From Chitinophagaceae bacterium (lineage in GTDB: Bacteria > Bacteroidota > Bacteroidia > Chitinophagales > Chitinophagaceae): a stretch of DNA of 5,450 bases. Numbering within the stretch: position 1 is the stretch's first letter; every line of letters starts with the position of its first letter. The notes below the pieces were generated by a model that made no database searches, had not been told where the DNA came from, and saw nothing but the letters and a program-made list of their open reading frames with translations. Where the stretch lies: positions 1 to 5,450 of the forward strand of contig CANEWV010000137.1 of assembly GCA_947442905.1 (NCBI GenBank). The letters run 5' to 3'. Positions 1 through 5,153 of this stretch are shown here, one piece after another. The position numbers and the translations under genes were made by a program.

Positions 1-255
1 CATGGCTGCTTAATCAGTGATTAAGTAACCATTTGGGCCGCCGCACAGGTTCGCTTATTTCCATGTGCCGCCGCCGACTCAAAACAAAATAAGATGCTGC
101 AATAGAAGGCTGTGACTATTGCTTAAGATTATCCAGCTAAGCGATAGGTTGGTTTGTTCGTTTCCGGCCTTTCGTCTACAATGAATATCGAAATAAGCAT
201 GTAGAAAGCTAATGGTTACGATGTTTGGACAGGGGTTCGACTCCCCTCGACTCCA
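1..255 (+). ncRNA. ssrA: tmRNA (transfer-messenger RNA), 3' part; 5' end lies outside the window
   Basis: tmRNA rescues stalled ribosomes: it acts as an alanyl-tRNA mimic, then as a short mRNA that adds a degradation tag. Seen directly: the window opens on the last tag codons (Met-Ala-Ala, 2-10) and their TAA stop (11-13). A long structured stretch follows, consistent with the downstream pseudoknots. Then comes AAGCATGTAG near 205, which matches the conserved 3' region of known tmRNAs. The 3' end has a T arm (stem 231-235 with 243-247, loop TTCGACT 236-242), the 3' acceptor strand CGACTCC (248-254) and discriminator A255. CCA is not encoded (CAA follows), so it must be added by the CCA-adding enzyme. 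The 5' acceptor strand, D-loop and first tag codons are upstream of base 1. Identification is very secure; the exact 3' end is inferred from the tRNA-like fold. Confidence 0.96.
2..13 (+). other. 3' end of the tmRNA proteolysis-tag reading frame (…Met-Ala-Ala-stop)
   Basis: ATG GCT GCT TAA is read in the tag frame. The base before it is C, which fits a preceding GCC (Ala), so the tag would end Ala-Met-Ala-Ala. Known Bacteroidota tags end in -ALAA or -AMAA, and the terminal Ala-Ala is what the ClpXP-type proteases recognise. The frame assignment is inferred from this match because the resume codon is outside the window. Confidence 0.8.
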
Positions 256-261
256 CAAAAG

Positions 262-290
262 AAAAGCCACCTGAATGAGGTGGCTTTTTT
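262..290 (+). terminator. Intrinsic terminator of ssrA
   Basis: GCCACCT (266-272) pairs perfectly with AGGTGGC (278-284) around a GAATG loop. Six T residues follow (285-290), and the preceding A residues extend the stem by pairing with them. It begins seven bases after the mature tmRNA end, exactly where an ssrA terminator is expected. Confidence 0.93.
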
Positions 291-340
291 GCGTATAAAT
301 ACATAATTAGTTCCCAATCCTTTAGTCTAATTTTATCAGA

Positions 341-371
341 TTGATATTCAATTCTGCAGCCTTTATATTTC
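341..371 (+). promoter_or_regulatory. Candidate Bacteroidota-type promoter for the small secreted-protein gene
   Basis: TTG at 341-343 is followed after 20 bases by TATATTTC at 364-371. The Bacteroidota consensus is a -33 TTG, then about 17-23 bases, then a -7 TAnnTTTG; only the last base differs. The predicted transcript would start near 377, about 30 bases before the ATG at 407. It lies after the ssrA terminator, so a separate promoter is needed here. This is a motif match only, in AT-rich DNA. Confidence 0.4.
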
Positions 372-406
372 CTGGGCGTCCTATTTCATCTACAAAAAAA
401 TCAATT

Positions 407-718
407 ATGAGAAAATTGTCTCTAGTTTTATTGCTTTTAACTGTATTGTATGCATTCCCTAAAATTTCATCTGCAATGCCACTTTCAAAGAACGCTGAAG
501 TGTTCCAATCACTGGAAAATTTGCAAAAGTTTAAAATAAAAACTTTAAATGAAATCGAATATTGGTGGGTGTTATATAATGACGGATGCTACCATTTATA
601 CCGAGTTGAAATTGTTGGCGGTCTTTTAGAGTTTTGGACACCATTGGGTTATTGGAATTACATTGGATCAACTACTACTTGTGCTTTTTCTTATGAGGAG
701 ATGGATGTAATGTGTTAG
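407..718 (+). CDS. Small secreted aromatic-rich hypothetical protein (103 aa)
   Basis: I do not recognise this family. The chosen start (407) gives a textbook signal peptide: Met-Arg-Lys, a leucine-rich core, and a likely signal peptidase I site after Ser-Ser-Ala (residue 23). The frame stays open upstream to a TTG at 341, but that start would bury the signal peptide and give an unnatural N-terminus. The mature protein is about 80 residues. It has a helical-looking first third (25-50), then a dense aromatic section with Trp53, Trp54, Trp77, Trp83 and many Tyr, which suggests a small beta-rich domain. It contains three cysteines: Cys61, Cys92 and Cys103, the last being the final residue. The TPR-protein gene starts 35 bases downstream with no terminator between, so the two may share a transcript. 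Function unknown; probably periplasmic or secreted. An orphan or fast-evolving gene is likely. Confidence 0.72.
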   Translation: MRKLSLVLLLLTVLYAFPKISSAMPLSKNAEVFQSLENLQKFKIKTLNEIEYWWVLYNDGCYHLYRVEIVGGLLEFWTPLGYWNYIGSTTTCAFSYEEMDVMC

Positions 719-753
719 TTATTAATCTCTACTTCAATAGTTAAAATTAAAAA

Positions 754-1320
754 ATGAAAACATTTATTTCGATATTAATGACGGTTGTTTTATTGTCTTC
801 AGCGACTTTTAATAATCAGGCAGCTGCGCAAGCAAATAATGCTGATACAATTCTTAGTTATAGCTTTGATAATTTTAAAGGGAAGCCAAACTATTCGCCA
901 TCTTATGTGCTCATAAAAAGTAAAACGAGTGGGAAGGTATTGTATGAAAATTATACCAATCAAGGGAAATGTTTAGCTTGTTACGATAAGCTAATTTTTA
1001 AAGCAGATTCTTGTTACAATAAGAAAAATTTTGCTGATGCAGCTGTTTTATATACTTCTGCATTTACACTGAATGATAATCAAGGTAAGGTTAAGCATAG
1101 GCTTGCGGCAGCATGTTGTTATGCTACATTACATGATCTAGACCTTGCATTTGAAAACCTGAATAGGGTTGTATTTATAGCAAAGTTTCGGAATCTCCAA
1201 GAACTTTCAAATAACAACTGTTTCAAAATTCTTCAAAAAGATAAAAGATGGCCTCAACTTATTGAAGGGGTGATTAAAAACCTAGAAGGTGTGGAATCAG
1301 CCATCAAGCGCAGTTATTGA
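754..1320 (+). CDS. Exported TPR-repeat protein (188 aa)
   Basis: Residues 1-27 are a signal peptide (Lys, hydrophobic core, cleavage probably after Ala-Gln-Ala). Residues about 77-108 (Tyr-Asp-Lys-Leu … Ala-Ala-Val-Leu-Tyr … Ala-Phe) and 113-146 (Leu-Ala-Ala-Ala-Cys-Cys-Tyr-Ala … Ala-Phe-Glu-Asn-Leu-Asn) have tetratricopeptide spacing. Residues 147-175 match the ending often seen after such repeats in Bacteroidota ('…FKILQKDKRWPQLIEGV'), in which a helix is capped by an Asp/Lys-x-Arg-Trp segment. TPRs bind proteins or peptides, so a periplasmic scaffold or binding role is plausible; no enzymatic motif is visible. Unusual: six cysteines after the signal peptide (73, 76, 87, 121, 122, 156), including a Cys-Leu-Ala-Cys pair and an adjacent Cys-Cys. 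The start is set by the signal peptide and an A-rich leader. It probably shares a transcript with the preceding gene. Fold confidence is good; role unknown. Confidence 0.8.
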   Translation: MKTFISILMTVVLLSSATFNNQAAAQANNADTILSYSFDNFKGKPNYSPSYVLIKSKTSGKVLYENYTNQGKCLACYDKLIFKADSCYNKKNFADAAVLYTSAFTLNDNQGKVKHRLAAACCYATLHDLDLAFENLNRVVFIAKFRNLQELSNNNCFKILQKDKRWPQLIEGVIKNLEGVESAIKRSY

Positions 1321-1352
1321 TCGGGAAAATAGGAGTGTATCTTTAAGTTAAT

Positions 1353-1360
1353 TATATTTG
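1353..1360 (+). promoter_or_regulatory. Perfect -7 box (TATATTTG) before the DUF2147 gene
   Basis: TATATTTG matches the Bacteroidota -7 consensus TAnnTTTG exactly and ends 23 bases before the ATG at 1384, giving a short 5' leader. No TTG is found 17-23 bases upstream (the nearest, 1317-1319, is too far), so the -33 element is missing or degenerate. Confidence 0.5.
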
Positions 1361-1383
1361 ATATCCAATAAATAAATACGAAT

Positions 1384-1887
1384 ATGAAAAAGATACAAAC
1401 CCTGATGGCTGCTTTTAAGGCCAATTACAAAAAAATGACCCTGCTTTTTGTAGGTAGCTTACTTATTATTGTAGGGGCTTCTGCTTTTAACTTAAAATCT
1501 GACAATCCGGACGGCATAGTAGGTGTTTGGAAAACAGGTGAAGGAACGGCAATGGTGCGCATTTACAAAAATGGCGATAAGTACCAAGGTAAAATTGTTT
1601 GGTTAAAAGAACCCAATGATCCAGAAACAGGTAAGCCTAAGGTTGATAAAAATCATCCAGATGAAGCTTCTAAAACACGTGCCATTTTAGGCCTTGTAAA
1701 TATTTGGGGCTTTAATTACAAAGGTGAAAATGTTTGGGACGGGGGTAATATTTATGATCCTAAAAATGGCAACACCTATTCTTGCACTATGAAATTGCAA
1801 AACGCTAACTCACTTGAAGTAAGAGGTTATATTGGTGTTGCAATTATTGGTAGAACAGATACTTGGACTAAACAAGTATTAAGGTGA
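1384..1887 (+). CDS. DUF2147 family exported protein (167 aa)
   Basis: Residues 18-34 form the hydrophobic core of a signal sequence, with a probable cleavage after Ala-Ser-Ala (34). The N-region before it is long, so Met18 (1435) is a possible alternative start. Met1 is kept because a perfect -7 box and a short leader precede it. Residues 44-163 are a full DUF2147 domain: Gly-Val-Trp-Lys-Thr-Gly-Glu-Gly (47-54), the Gly-Lys-Ile-Val-Trp-Leu strand (69-74), the Asp/Asn/Pro-rich loop (77-95), Gly-Glu-Asn-Val-Trp-Asp-Gly-Gly (114-121), Ile-Tyr-Asp-Pro-Lys-Asn-Gly (123-129) and the C-terminal Arg-Gly-Tyr-Ile-Gly … Gly-Arg-Thr-Asp-Thr-Trp. The family is thought to be a lipocalin-like beta-barrel secreted to the periplasm; its ligand is not established. 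Its last 9 bases overlap the end of the convergent barrel-protein gene. A strong terminator follows at 1924-1962. Confidence 0.92.
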   Translation: MKKIQTLMAAFKANYKKMTLLFVGSLLIIVGASAFNLKSDNPDGIVGVWKTGEGTAMVRIYKNGDKYQGKIVWLKEPNDPETGKPKVDKNHPDEASKTRAILGLVNIWGFNYKGENVWDGGNIYDPKNGNTYSCTMKLQNANSLEVRGYIGVAIIGRTDTWTKQVLR

Positions 1888-2898
1888 TACAAAGTTAAAT
1901 CCAATATTAAAATATAAAGGATTGCCCAACCTGCTTTCAAAGTAGCGTTGGGCTTCTTTTTTCCCATTTTTCACATTCATTACTTCAAAACGGTAGTTGT
2001 AACGCATACCCGCTTCTGCGTGAAACCAAACAAAGCCGCTTAGTTTTTTATCCCACATCACTTTAGGCTTAAACTCACCTCTTTGAATAAATACCGATCC
2101 ATTTTGACTATTTGATAGCGGCATCCAAAACTGGTTGCCTTCTAATTCAAATCCTGCTTGTAACATATTGAATGTAGAAAAATTGTATCGCATAAATCCC
2201 CTGGCAGGTAATAATAGTTCCATACCCCATTTGTCGTTGAAAGTCTTATTCCAAAATAAAACAGGTACATGAATAAGTTGACCTGCGCGGTAAGTGCGGG
2301 CGATACCCGTACCAATCATATTTTTCTCCGATTTTTTCCAGCCGTAAATAAATGTTCCACTTAATGTAAGGGCATTTTTATTAATGGCGCTTGTGTTATG
2401 AAAAACTCCATTAACATCTGCACTTGCTTGAATGATTATGAAATTCTTTTCGTTAAGTGGTTTAAAAATATTGGTATTGATACCCGCGCTGGTTAGGTTG
2501 TGGTTATTAAGTGTTGAAGCAAATTGGTTGGTTCCTGGCTTTTCAATTTCAAACTTGCTGCCCCAATAATTGGCACCTAACTGCCAAATAATTTTGTTGT
2601 TAGAAATAACAGGAATATTTACTTGTGCCTTAAGCGATGATAACTGATTAACATGAAAATCTTGCATGGCAGGTAACATGCCACCCAGTGGTACACCAGG
2701 CATTAGAAAAGAACCGGTTCTCTCATAACCAATACTAATAATTTTTTGTGGAGTTTGATTTAATACTTTTGGCGTACAATAGCGTTTAACACCATCCGCT
2801 TCTCCAAACTTGCTGTAATCAAAATTATCTGTGGTGTCAACTTGTGCCATCGTGGTGTTGGCAATGAGTAAAAACGCGCCTAGTAAAATCTTATGCAT
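1879..2898 (-). CDS. Outer-membrane beta-barrel protein, DUF6268-like (339 aa)
   Basis: A signal peptide (residues 1-19, Met-His-Lys, hydrophobic core, Met-Ala-Gln cleavage region) is followed by a short conserved-looking leader with Asp-Tyr-Ser-Lys-Phe-Gly-Glu-Ala-Asp and Tyr-Cys (27-41). The rest, from about residue 52, consists of alternating polar/hydrophobic strands with aromatic ends and Asn/Gly/Lys turns, typical of an outer-membrane barrel and close to what I know as DUF6268 in Bacteroidota. No plug domain, TonB box or OmpA domain is present, so it is not a TonB-dependent receptor; transport and adhesion roles are both open. The chain ends Asn-Phe-Val-Ser-Pro rather than with the usual terminal aromatic residue. 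It lies 56 bases downstream of the nitroreductase gene on the same strand and may be co-transcribed. The spacer is very AT-rich, however, and contains TAATTTTA (2916-2923, minus strand), a weak -7-like box. Confidence 0.8.
   Translation of the reverse strand: MHKILLGAFLLIANTTMAQVDTTDNFDYSKFGEADGVKRYCTPKVLNQTPQKIISIGYERTGSFLMPGVPLGGMLPAMQDFHVNQLSSLKAQVNIPVISNNKIIWQLGANYWGSKFEIEKPGTNQFASTLNNHNLTSAGINTNIFKPLNEKNFIIIQASADVNGVFHNTSAINKNALTLSGTFIYGWKKSEKNMIGTGIARTYRAGQLIHVPVLFWNKTFNDKWGMELLLPARGFMRYNFSTFNMLQAGFELEGNQFWMPLSNSQNGSVFIQRGEFKPKVMWDKKLSGFVWFHAEAGMRYNYRFEVMNVKNGKKEAQRYFESRLGNPLYFNIGFNFVSP
1924..1962 (+). terminator. Intrinsic terminator for the DUF2147 gene, inside the opposing coding sequence
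   Basis: GCCCAAC (1924-1930) pairs perfectly with GTTGGGC (1947-1953). Past a one-base bulge (C1946), the stem continues with six more pairs (1931-1936 with 1940-1945, one G-T) to a three-base loop. TTCTTTTTT (1954-1962) follows on the plus strand. It lies 37 bases after the DUF2147 stop. The minus-strand side lacks a comparable T-tract right after the hairpin, so it should act mainly on plus-strand transcription. The same bases encode Lys-Lys-Glu-Ala-Gln-Arg … Leu-Gly near the C-terminus of the minus-strand barrel protein. Confidence 0.82.
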
Positions 2899-2954
2899 GG
2901 TATAAATATTTTATATAAAATTAACAACAAAATGAACAACGAAAATCAATAGTT

Positions 2955-3680
2955 CTAACGAACAACCACAACTTCGTTGTATGGAACTCTAAACCTTGGT
3001 CCCCAAATACCCGGTTCTGTACCTTTACCCACCGCAATAATCATGTTAATTTCTGCACCAGCTGGTAAGCCAAGCGCACGCTTAACACGTATAGCATCAA
3101 AGCCTTCCATTGGACATGATTCAAAACCTTCGGCGGCAATGGATAACATAAATGTTTGGGCAGCTAGTGCACAAGATTTATGTACCGTAACGCGCTGATC
3201 TGCATCTCCACCAAAACGCATAAAGGGTTTGCGAAGGCCCATAAAAAAGCAGAGCGCTCTTCTAATAAGTGTGGTGATACCAAAAATATCGGAGCGGTAG
3301 GCTAGGGGCATTAGTTTGCCATAATAATCCAGTCCTCTTTTTTGAGCAGTATTGGGCTCACCATTAATACCTTCTTTTATTTTATTGTAGTTCCAAGCGG
3401 CTCTTTGTTTCCAAAGGTCTTTTCTGGTAACAAAAACCACCAATTGTTTTGAAGTTCTGGCTGCATTTTGATCGAGACAAAGCGCTGTAAAAGATTCTTT
3501 TAAAACCGGATCTTTGATCCATTGGAACTCCCATAATTGCATATTGCTGCTATTTGGAGAAAGAATGCTTCTTTCTAAACTTCTAACGATTACATCGTCA
3601 GGTACTTCGATGTTGGCATCAAATTTTCGGTTAGAACGTCTGCGTTGTATGATTTCTTCAAAACTACTGCTTAATGACAT
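2955..3680 (-). CDS. Nitroreductase-family FMN-dependent oxidoreductase (241 aa)
   Basis: Cytoplasmic flavoproteins of this family use NAD(P)H and bound FMN to reduce nitro compounds, quinones or other electrophiles; the native substrate here cannot be read from sequence. Visible hallmarks are Arg-Arg-Arg-Ser-Asn-Arg-Lys-Phe (13-20), the FMN phosphate-binding start of the fold, and Ser-Pro-Asn-Ser-Ser-Asn-Met-Gln-Leu-Trp (41-50). The helix from Val166 through Ala-Ala-Glu-Gly to Ser-Cys-Pro-Met-Glu-Gly-Phe (188-194) and the closing Val-Gly-Lys-Gly (217-220) also fit. The length is at the upper end for the family because of a long middle segment (about 86-165) rich in basic and aromatic residues, which would form the substrate-side lid. 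The start at 3680 is the first ATG and leaves a 90-base divergent spacer to the acyltransferase gene. The barrel-protein gene follows on the same strand. Confidence 0.93.
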   Translation of the reverse strand: MSLSSSFEEIIQRRRSNRKFDANIEVPDDVIVRSLERSILSPNSSNMQLWEFQWIKDPVLKESFTALCLDQNAARTSKQLVVFVTRKDLWKQRAAWNYNKIKEGINGEPNTAQKRGLDYYGKLMPLAYRSDIFGITTLIRRALCFFMGLRKPFMRFGGDADQRVTVHKSCALAAQTFMLSIAAEGFESCPMEGFDAIRVKRALGLPAGAEINMIIAVGKGTEPGIWGPRFRVPYNEVVVVR

Positions 3681-3731
3681 GGTATGGATTTACGATTTAT
3701 AGAATTGTAAATATCGTTAGATTTTGGGTAT

Positions 3732-3762
3732 TAAAGATATATTTGTACCTCAAAACAATCAA
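3732..3762 (-). promoter_or_regulatory. Candidate promoter for the nitroreductase gene
   Basis: Read on the minus strand, TTG (complement of 3760-3762) is followed after 20 bases by TATCTTTA (complement of 3732-3739), one mismatch from the Bacteroidota -7 box TAnnTTTG. The start would be near 3725, leaving a leader of about 45 bases. It overlaps the opposing -7 box at 3738-3745. Confidence 0.4.
3738..3745 (+). promoter_or_regulatory. Perfect -7 box (TATATTTG) before the acyltransferase gene
   Basis: Exact match to TAnnTTTG, ending 25 bases before the ATG at 3771. The best -33 candidate is TTA at 3717-3719, 18 bases upstream, one base from TTG. No Shine-Dalgarno motif is seen before the ATG, as is usual in Bacteroidota. 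Confidence 0.52.
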
Positions 3763-3770
3763 GAAGCGCA

Positions 3771-4826
3771 ATGGTTCAACTTCCTACACGTCAGGCAAAC
3801 AATTTTGATTTGTTGCGTATTTTATTTGCTTGGTTTGTGATTGTATCCCATTCTTATGTTTTAAATGGGGATGGAGCCACCGACCCCTTATTTGAGATGA
3901 CCCAACAAACGTTTTTATTTTCATTTATTGGCGTAAAAGGTTTTTTTATCATCAGTGGTTATTTGATTTTCAAAAGTATGGTGGTGAGCACTTCTATTTT
4001 TGAATATCTTGTAAAAAGGGTGCTTCGTATATTTCCGGCGCTAGCGGTTGTTTTACTTGTAACACTTGCAGCGGTTTATTTTATTTACCCTAATAATTTG
4101 CCACCGTTTTTTAGCAACAAAGAAGTGTATGCTTATTTTTTAGGAAATATCATTTTGTTTAAACCCCATTTTTTTATTTCCGGAATATTTTCAGGACTTC
4201 CATCGGCTGCCATCAATGGATCTTTATGGACCATCGAATATGAGTTTTTCTTTTACCTATTTATTTTGTTGTTCTTTTATTTTAGGTCTCAAAAAAAACA
4301 ATTGATCATTGCATTGTCAGTTGTTGTGGTTTTATTTTTAATCGTGCGTTTGGCATTTTATGACTGGACCGTTCAAACACATTTTTTTATTCCACTCGAA
4401 CCTCTTTTTGATTTGGGGCCTTATTTTTTAATGGGGTCTTTACTTAGTTGTTTTGATTTTGATAACATGCCTGCTAAAAATGCAATGGCCGCTGTTTTAT
4501 GCATGGCACTTGTGGCCTCGGTGTATTTTAAAATTGGACATACGGTTGTTTATTTTACACTACCGTTTTTAGTGATTTATGTAGGCAAGCAAACCTCAAA
4601 GCTGGCTACATGGGTGCACAGTACCATGGGTGATCCTTCTTATGGTATTTACCTCTATGCATTTCCATTACAGCAGCTGCTTATTTATTGGTACCGCCCA
4701 TCTACGCTTGTGTTGTTTATTGCGAGTACCATTGGGGCATTTGTTTTTGGTTATCTCTCATGGATATTTATCGAAAAAAAGGCATTGGCCCTAAAGCAGT
4801 ATTTTTTACAGAATCGTCATAAATAA
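3771..4826 (+). CDS. Acyltransferase-3 family membrane protein (351 aa)
   Basis: AT3 proteins are inner-membrane enzymes of about ten helices that transfer acyl groups, commonly acetyl, from a cytoplasmic donor to extracytoplasmic glycans such as O-antigen, capsule or peptidoglycan. Seen here: Asn-Phe-Asp-Leu-Leu-Arg16 followed by His27, the R-x10-H motif carrying the presumed catalytic His; Gly-Val-Lys-Gly-Phe-Phe-Ile-Ile-Ser-Gly-Tyr (54-64); Lys82-Arg83 and Arg86 before Phe-Pro-Ala; Asn-Gly-Ser-Leu-Trp-Thr-Ile-Glu-Tyr-Glu (149-158); and the late Ser-Tyr-Gly-Ile-Tyr-Leu-Tyr motif (290-296). Hydrophobic segments fill the whole chain. The length is that of a stand-alone AT3 domain; there is no fused SGNH domain. 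No glycan-synthesis gene lies in the window, so the acceptor is unknown. It has its own -7 box, is divergent from the nitroreductase, and its last 21 bases overlap the end of the convergent putative anti-sigma gene. Confidence 0.95.
   Translation: MVQLPTRQANNFDLLRILFAWFVIVSHSYVLNGDGATDPLFEMTQQTFLFSFIGVKGFFIISGYLIFKSMVVSTSIFEYLVKRVLRIFPALAVVLLVTLAAVYFIYPNNLPPFFSNKEVYAYFLGNIILFKPHFFISGIFSGLPSAAINGSLWTIEYEFFFYLFILLFFYFRSQKKQLIIALSVVVVLFLIVRLAFYDWTVQTHFFIPLEPLFDLGPYFLMGSLLSCFDFDNMPAKNAMAAVLCMALVASVYFKIGHTVVYFTLPFLVIYVGKQTSKLATWVHSTMGDPSYGIYLYAFPLQQLLIYWYRPSTLVLFIASTIGAFVFGYLSWIFIEKKALALKQYFLQNRHK
4774..4792 (-). terminator. Possible weak terminator for the sigma/anti-sigma operon, inside the acyltransferase gene
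   Basis: On the minus strand, AGGGC pairs with GCCTT (one G-T) around a CAAT loop, followed by a run of T (complement of the A7 tract at 4774-4780). It lies 14 bases past the minus-strand stop at 4806. The stem is only five pairs, so termination may be partial. The plus strand here encodes Glu-Lys-Lys-Ala-Leu-Ala of the acyltransferase, so the A-tract may simply be Lys codons. Confidence 0.4.
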
Positions 4827-5153
4827 GTAGCACACGATACAAAGCAGTAAAATAATCGTAACTGCTGCAATCGTCCACGGATCAGTATCTAATAATTTGC
4901 GATTCTTTTTCTTGTTATTTTTTTGTGCTAGTGCTAACACTGTTTTTTTAAGTGCCTGGTTATAGGCAGCAAGTTGAGCTTTGTTTTTAAAAGCAGTAAG
5001 CCCTTCTATAGCTGCTTCAACATCTGCTGATTGCAGCATCATTTTTTCAATTTCATGCTGTTCGTCTGGGGTTGCAGTGCCTGATAAATATTTTTCCAAT
5101 ACCTGCTCATTCACGGAAACGTCCTTTTCTAATATGTCTAAAAGATCATTCAT
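4806..5153 (-). CDS. Small single-pass membrane protein, putative anti-sigma factor (115 aa)
   Basis: Residues 1-90 are hydrophilic and mostly helical, and 93-114 are one membrane segment, placing the N-terminal part in the cytoplasm. Residues 19-52 (Leu-Glu-Lys-Tyr-Leu-Ser-Gly-Thr … Asp-Glu-Gln-His-Glu-Ile-Glu … Ala-Ala-Ile-Glu-Gly-Leu) follow the 'YLxGxLSPEEQxxxE…ADAxEGL' pattern found at the start of many Bacteroidota membrane regulators encoded beside ECF sigma genes. A basic stretch Asn-Asn-Lys-Lys-Lys-Asn-Arg-Lys (79-86) precedes the helix, fitting the positive-inside rule. I chose the ATG at 5153 because it overlaps the sigma stop in ATGAATGA, a typical coupled arrangement. An upstream in-frame ATG at 5171 would add six residues and a 26-base overlap. 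There is no zinc-binding His-x3-Cys-x2-Cys motif and no periplasmic domain, unlike FecR-type anti-sigmas. The anti-sigma role is inferred from position and pattern. Confidence 0.78.
   Translation of the reverse strand: MNDLLDILEKDVSVNEQVLEKYLSGTATPDEQHEIEKMMLQSADVEAAIEGLTAFKNKAQLAAYNQALKKTVLALAQKNNKKKNRKLLDTDPWTIAAVTIILLLCIVCYLFMTIL

Noticed and set aside
79..270. Minus-strand open frame of 63 codons
   Set aside because: It lies antisense across the tmRNA gene and half of its terminator. It has no family resemblance, and the RNA gene explains the sequence.
341..406. N-terminal extension of the small secreted protein from a TTG at 341
   Set aside because: It would place 22 residues before a clear signal peptide, and it overlaps the candidate promoter. 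The ATG at 407 is better.
1859..1879. Perfect 7-pair inverted repeat (ATACTTG / CAAGTAT) as a bidirectional terminator
   Set aside because: No T-tract follows on either strand. The plus-strand terminator at 1924-1962 is far stronger. It is noted only as a possible RNA hairpin.
2908..2921. Perfect 14-base palindrome ATTTTATATAAAAT upstream of the barrel gene as an operator
   Set aside because: It consists only of A and T in an AT-rich spacer, so chance occurrence is likely; no second copy was seen.
2977..3198. Plus-strand open frame of 73 codons
   Set aside because: It is the antisense shadow of the well-supported nitroreductase gene, with no signal peptide or motif.
3514..3702. Plus-strand open frame of 62 codons
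   Set aside because: It is antisense to the nitroreductase N-terminus, where the conserved Arg-Arg-Arg-Ser and Asn-Met-Gln motifs fix the real frame.
4843..4866. Hairpin AGCAGT / ACTGCT downstream of the acyltransferase stop as its terminator
   Set aside because: It has six pairs with a 12-base loop and no T-tract directly after it on the plus strand; the sequence is coding on the other strand.
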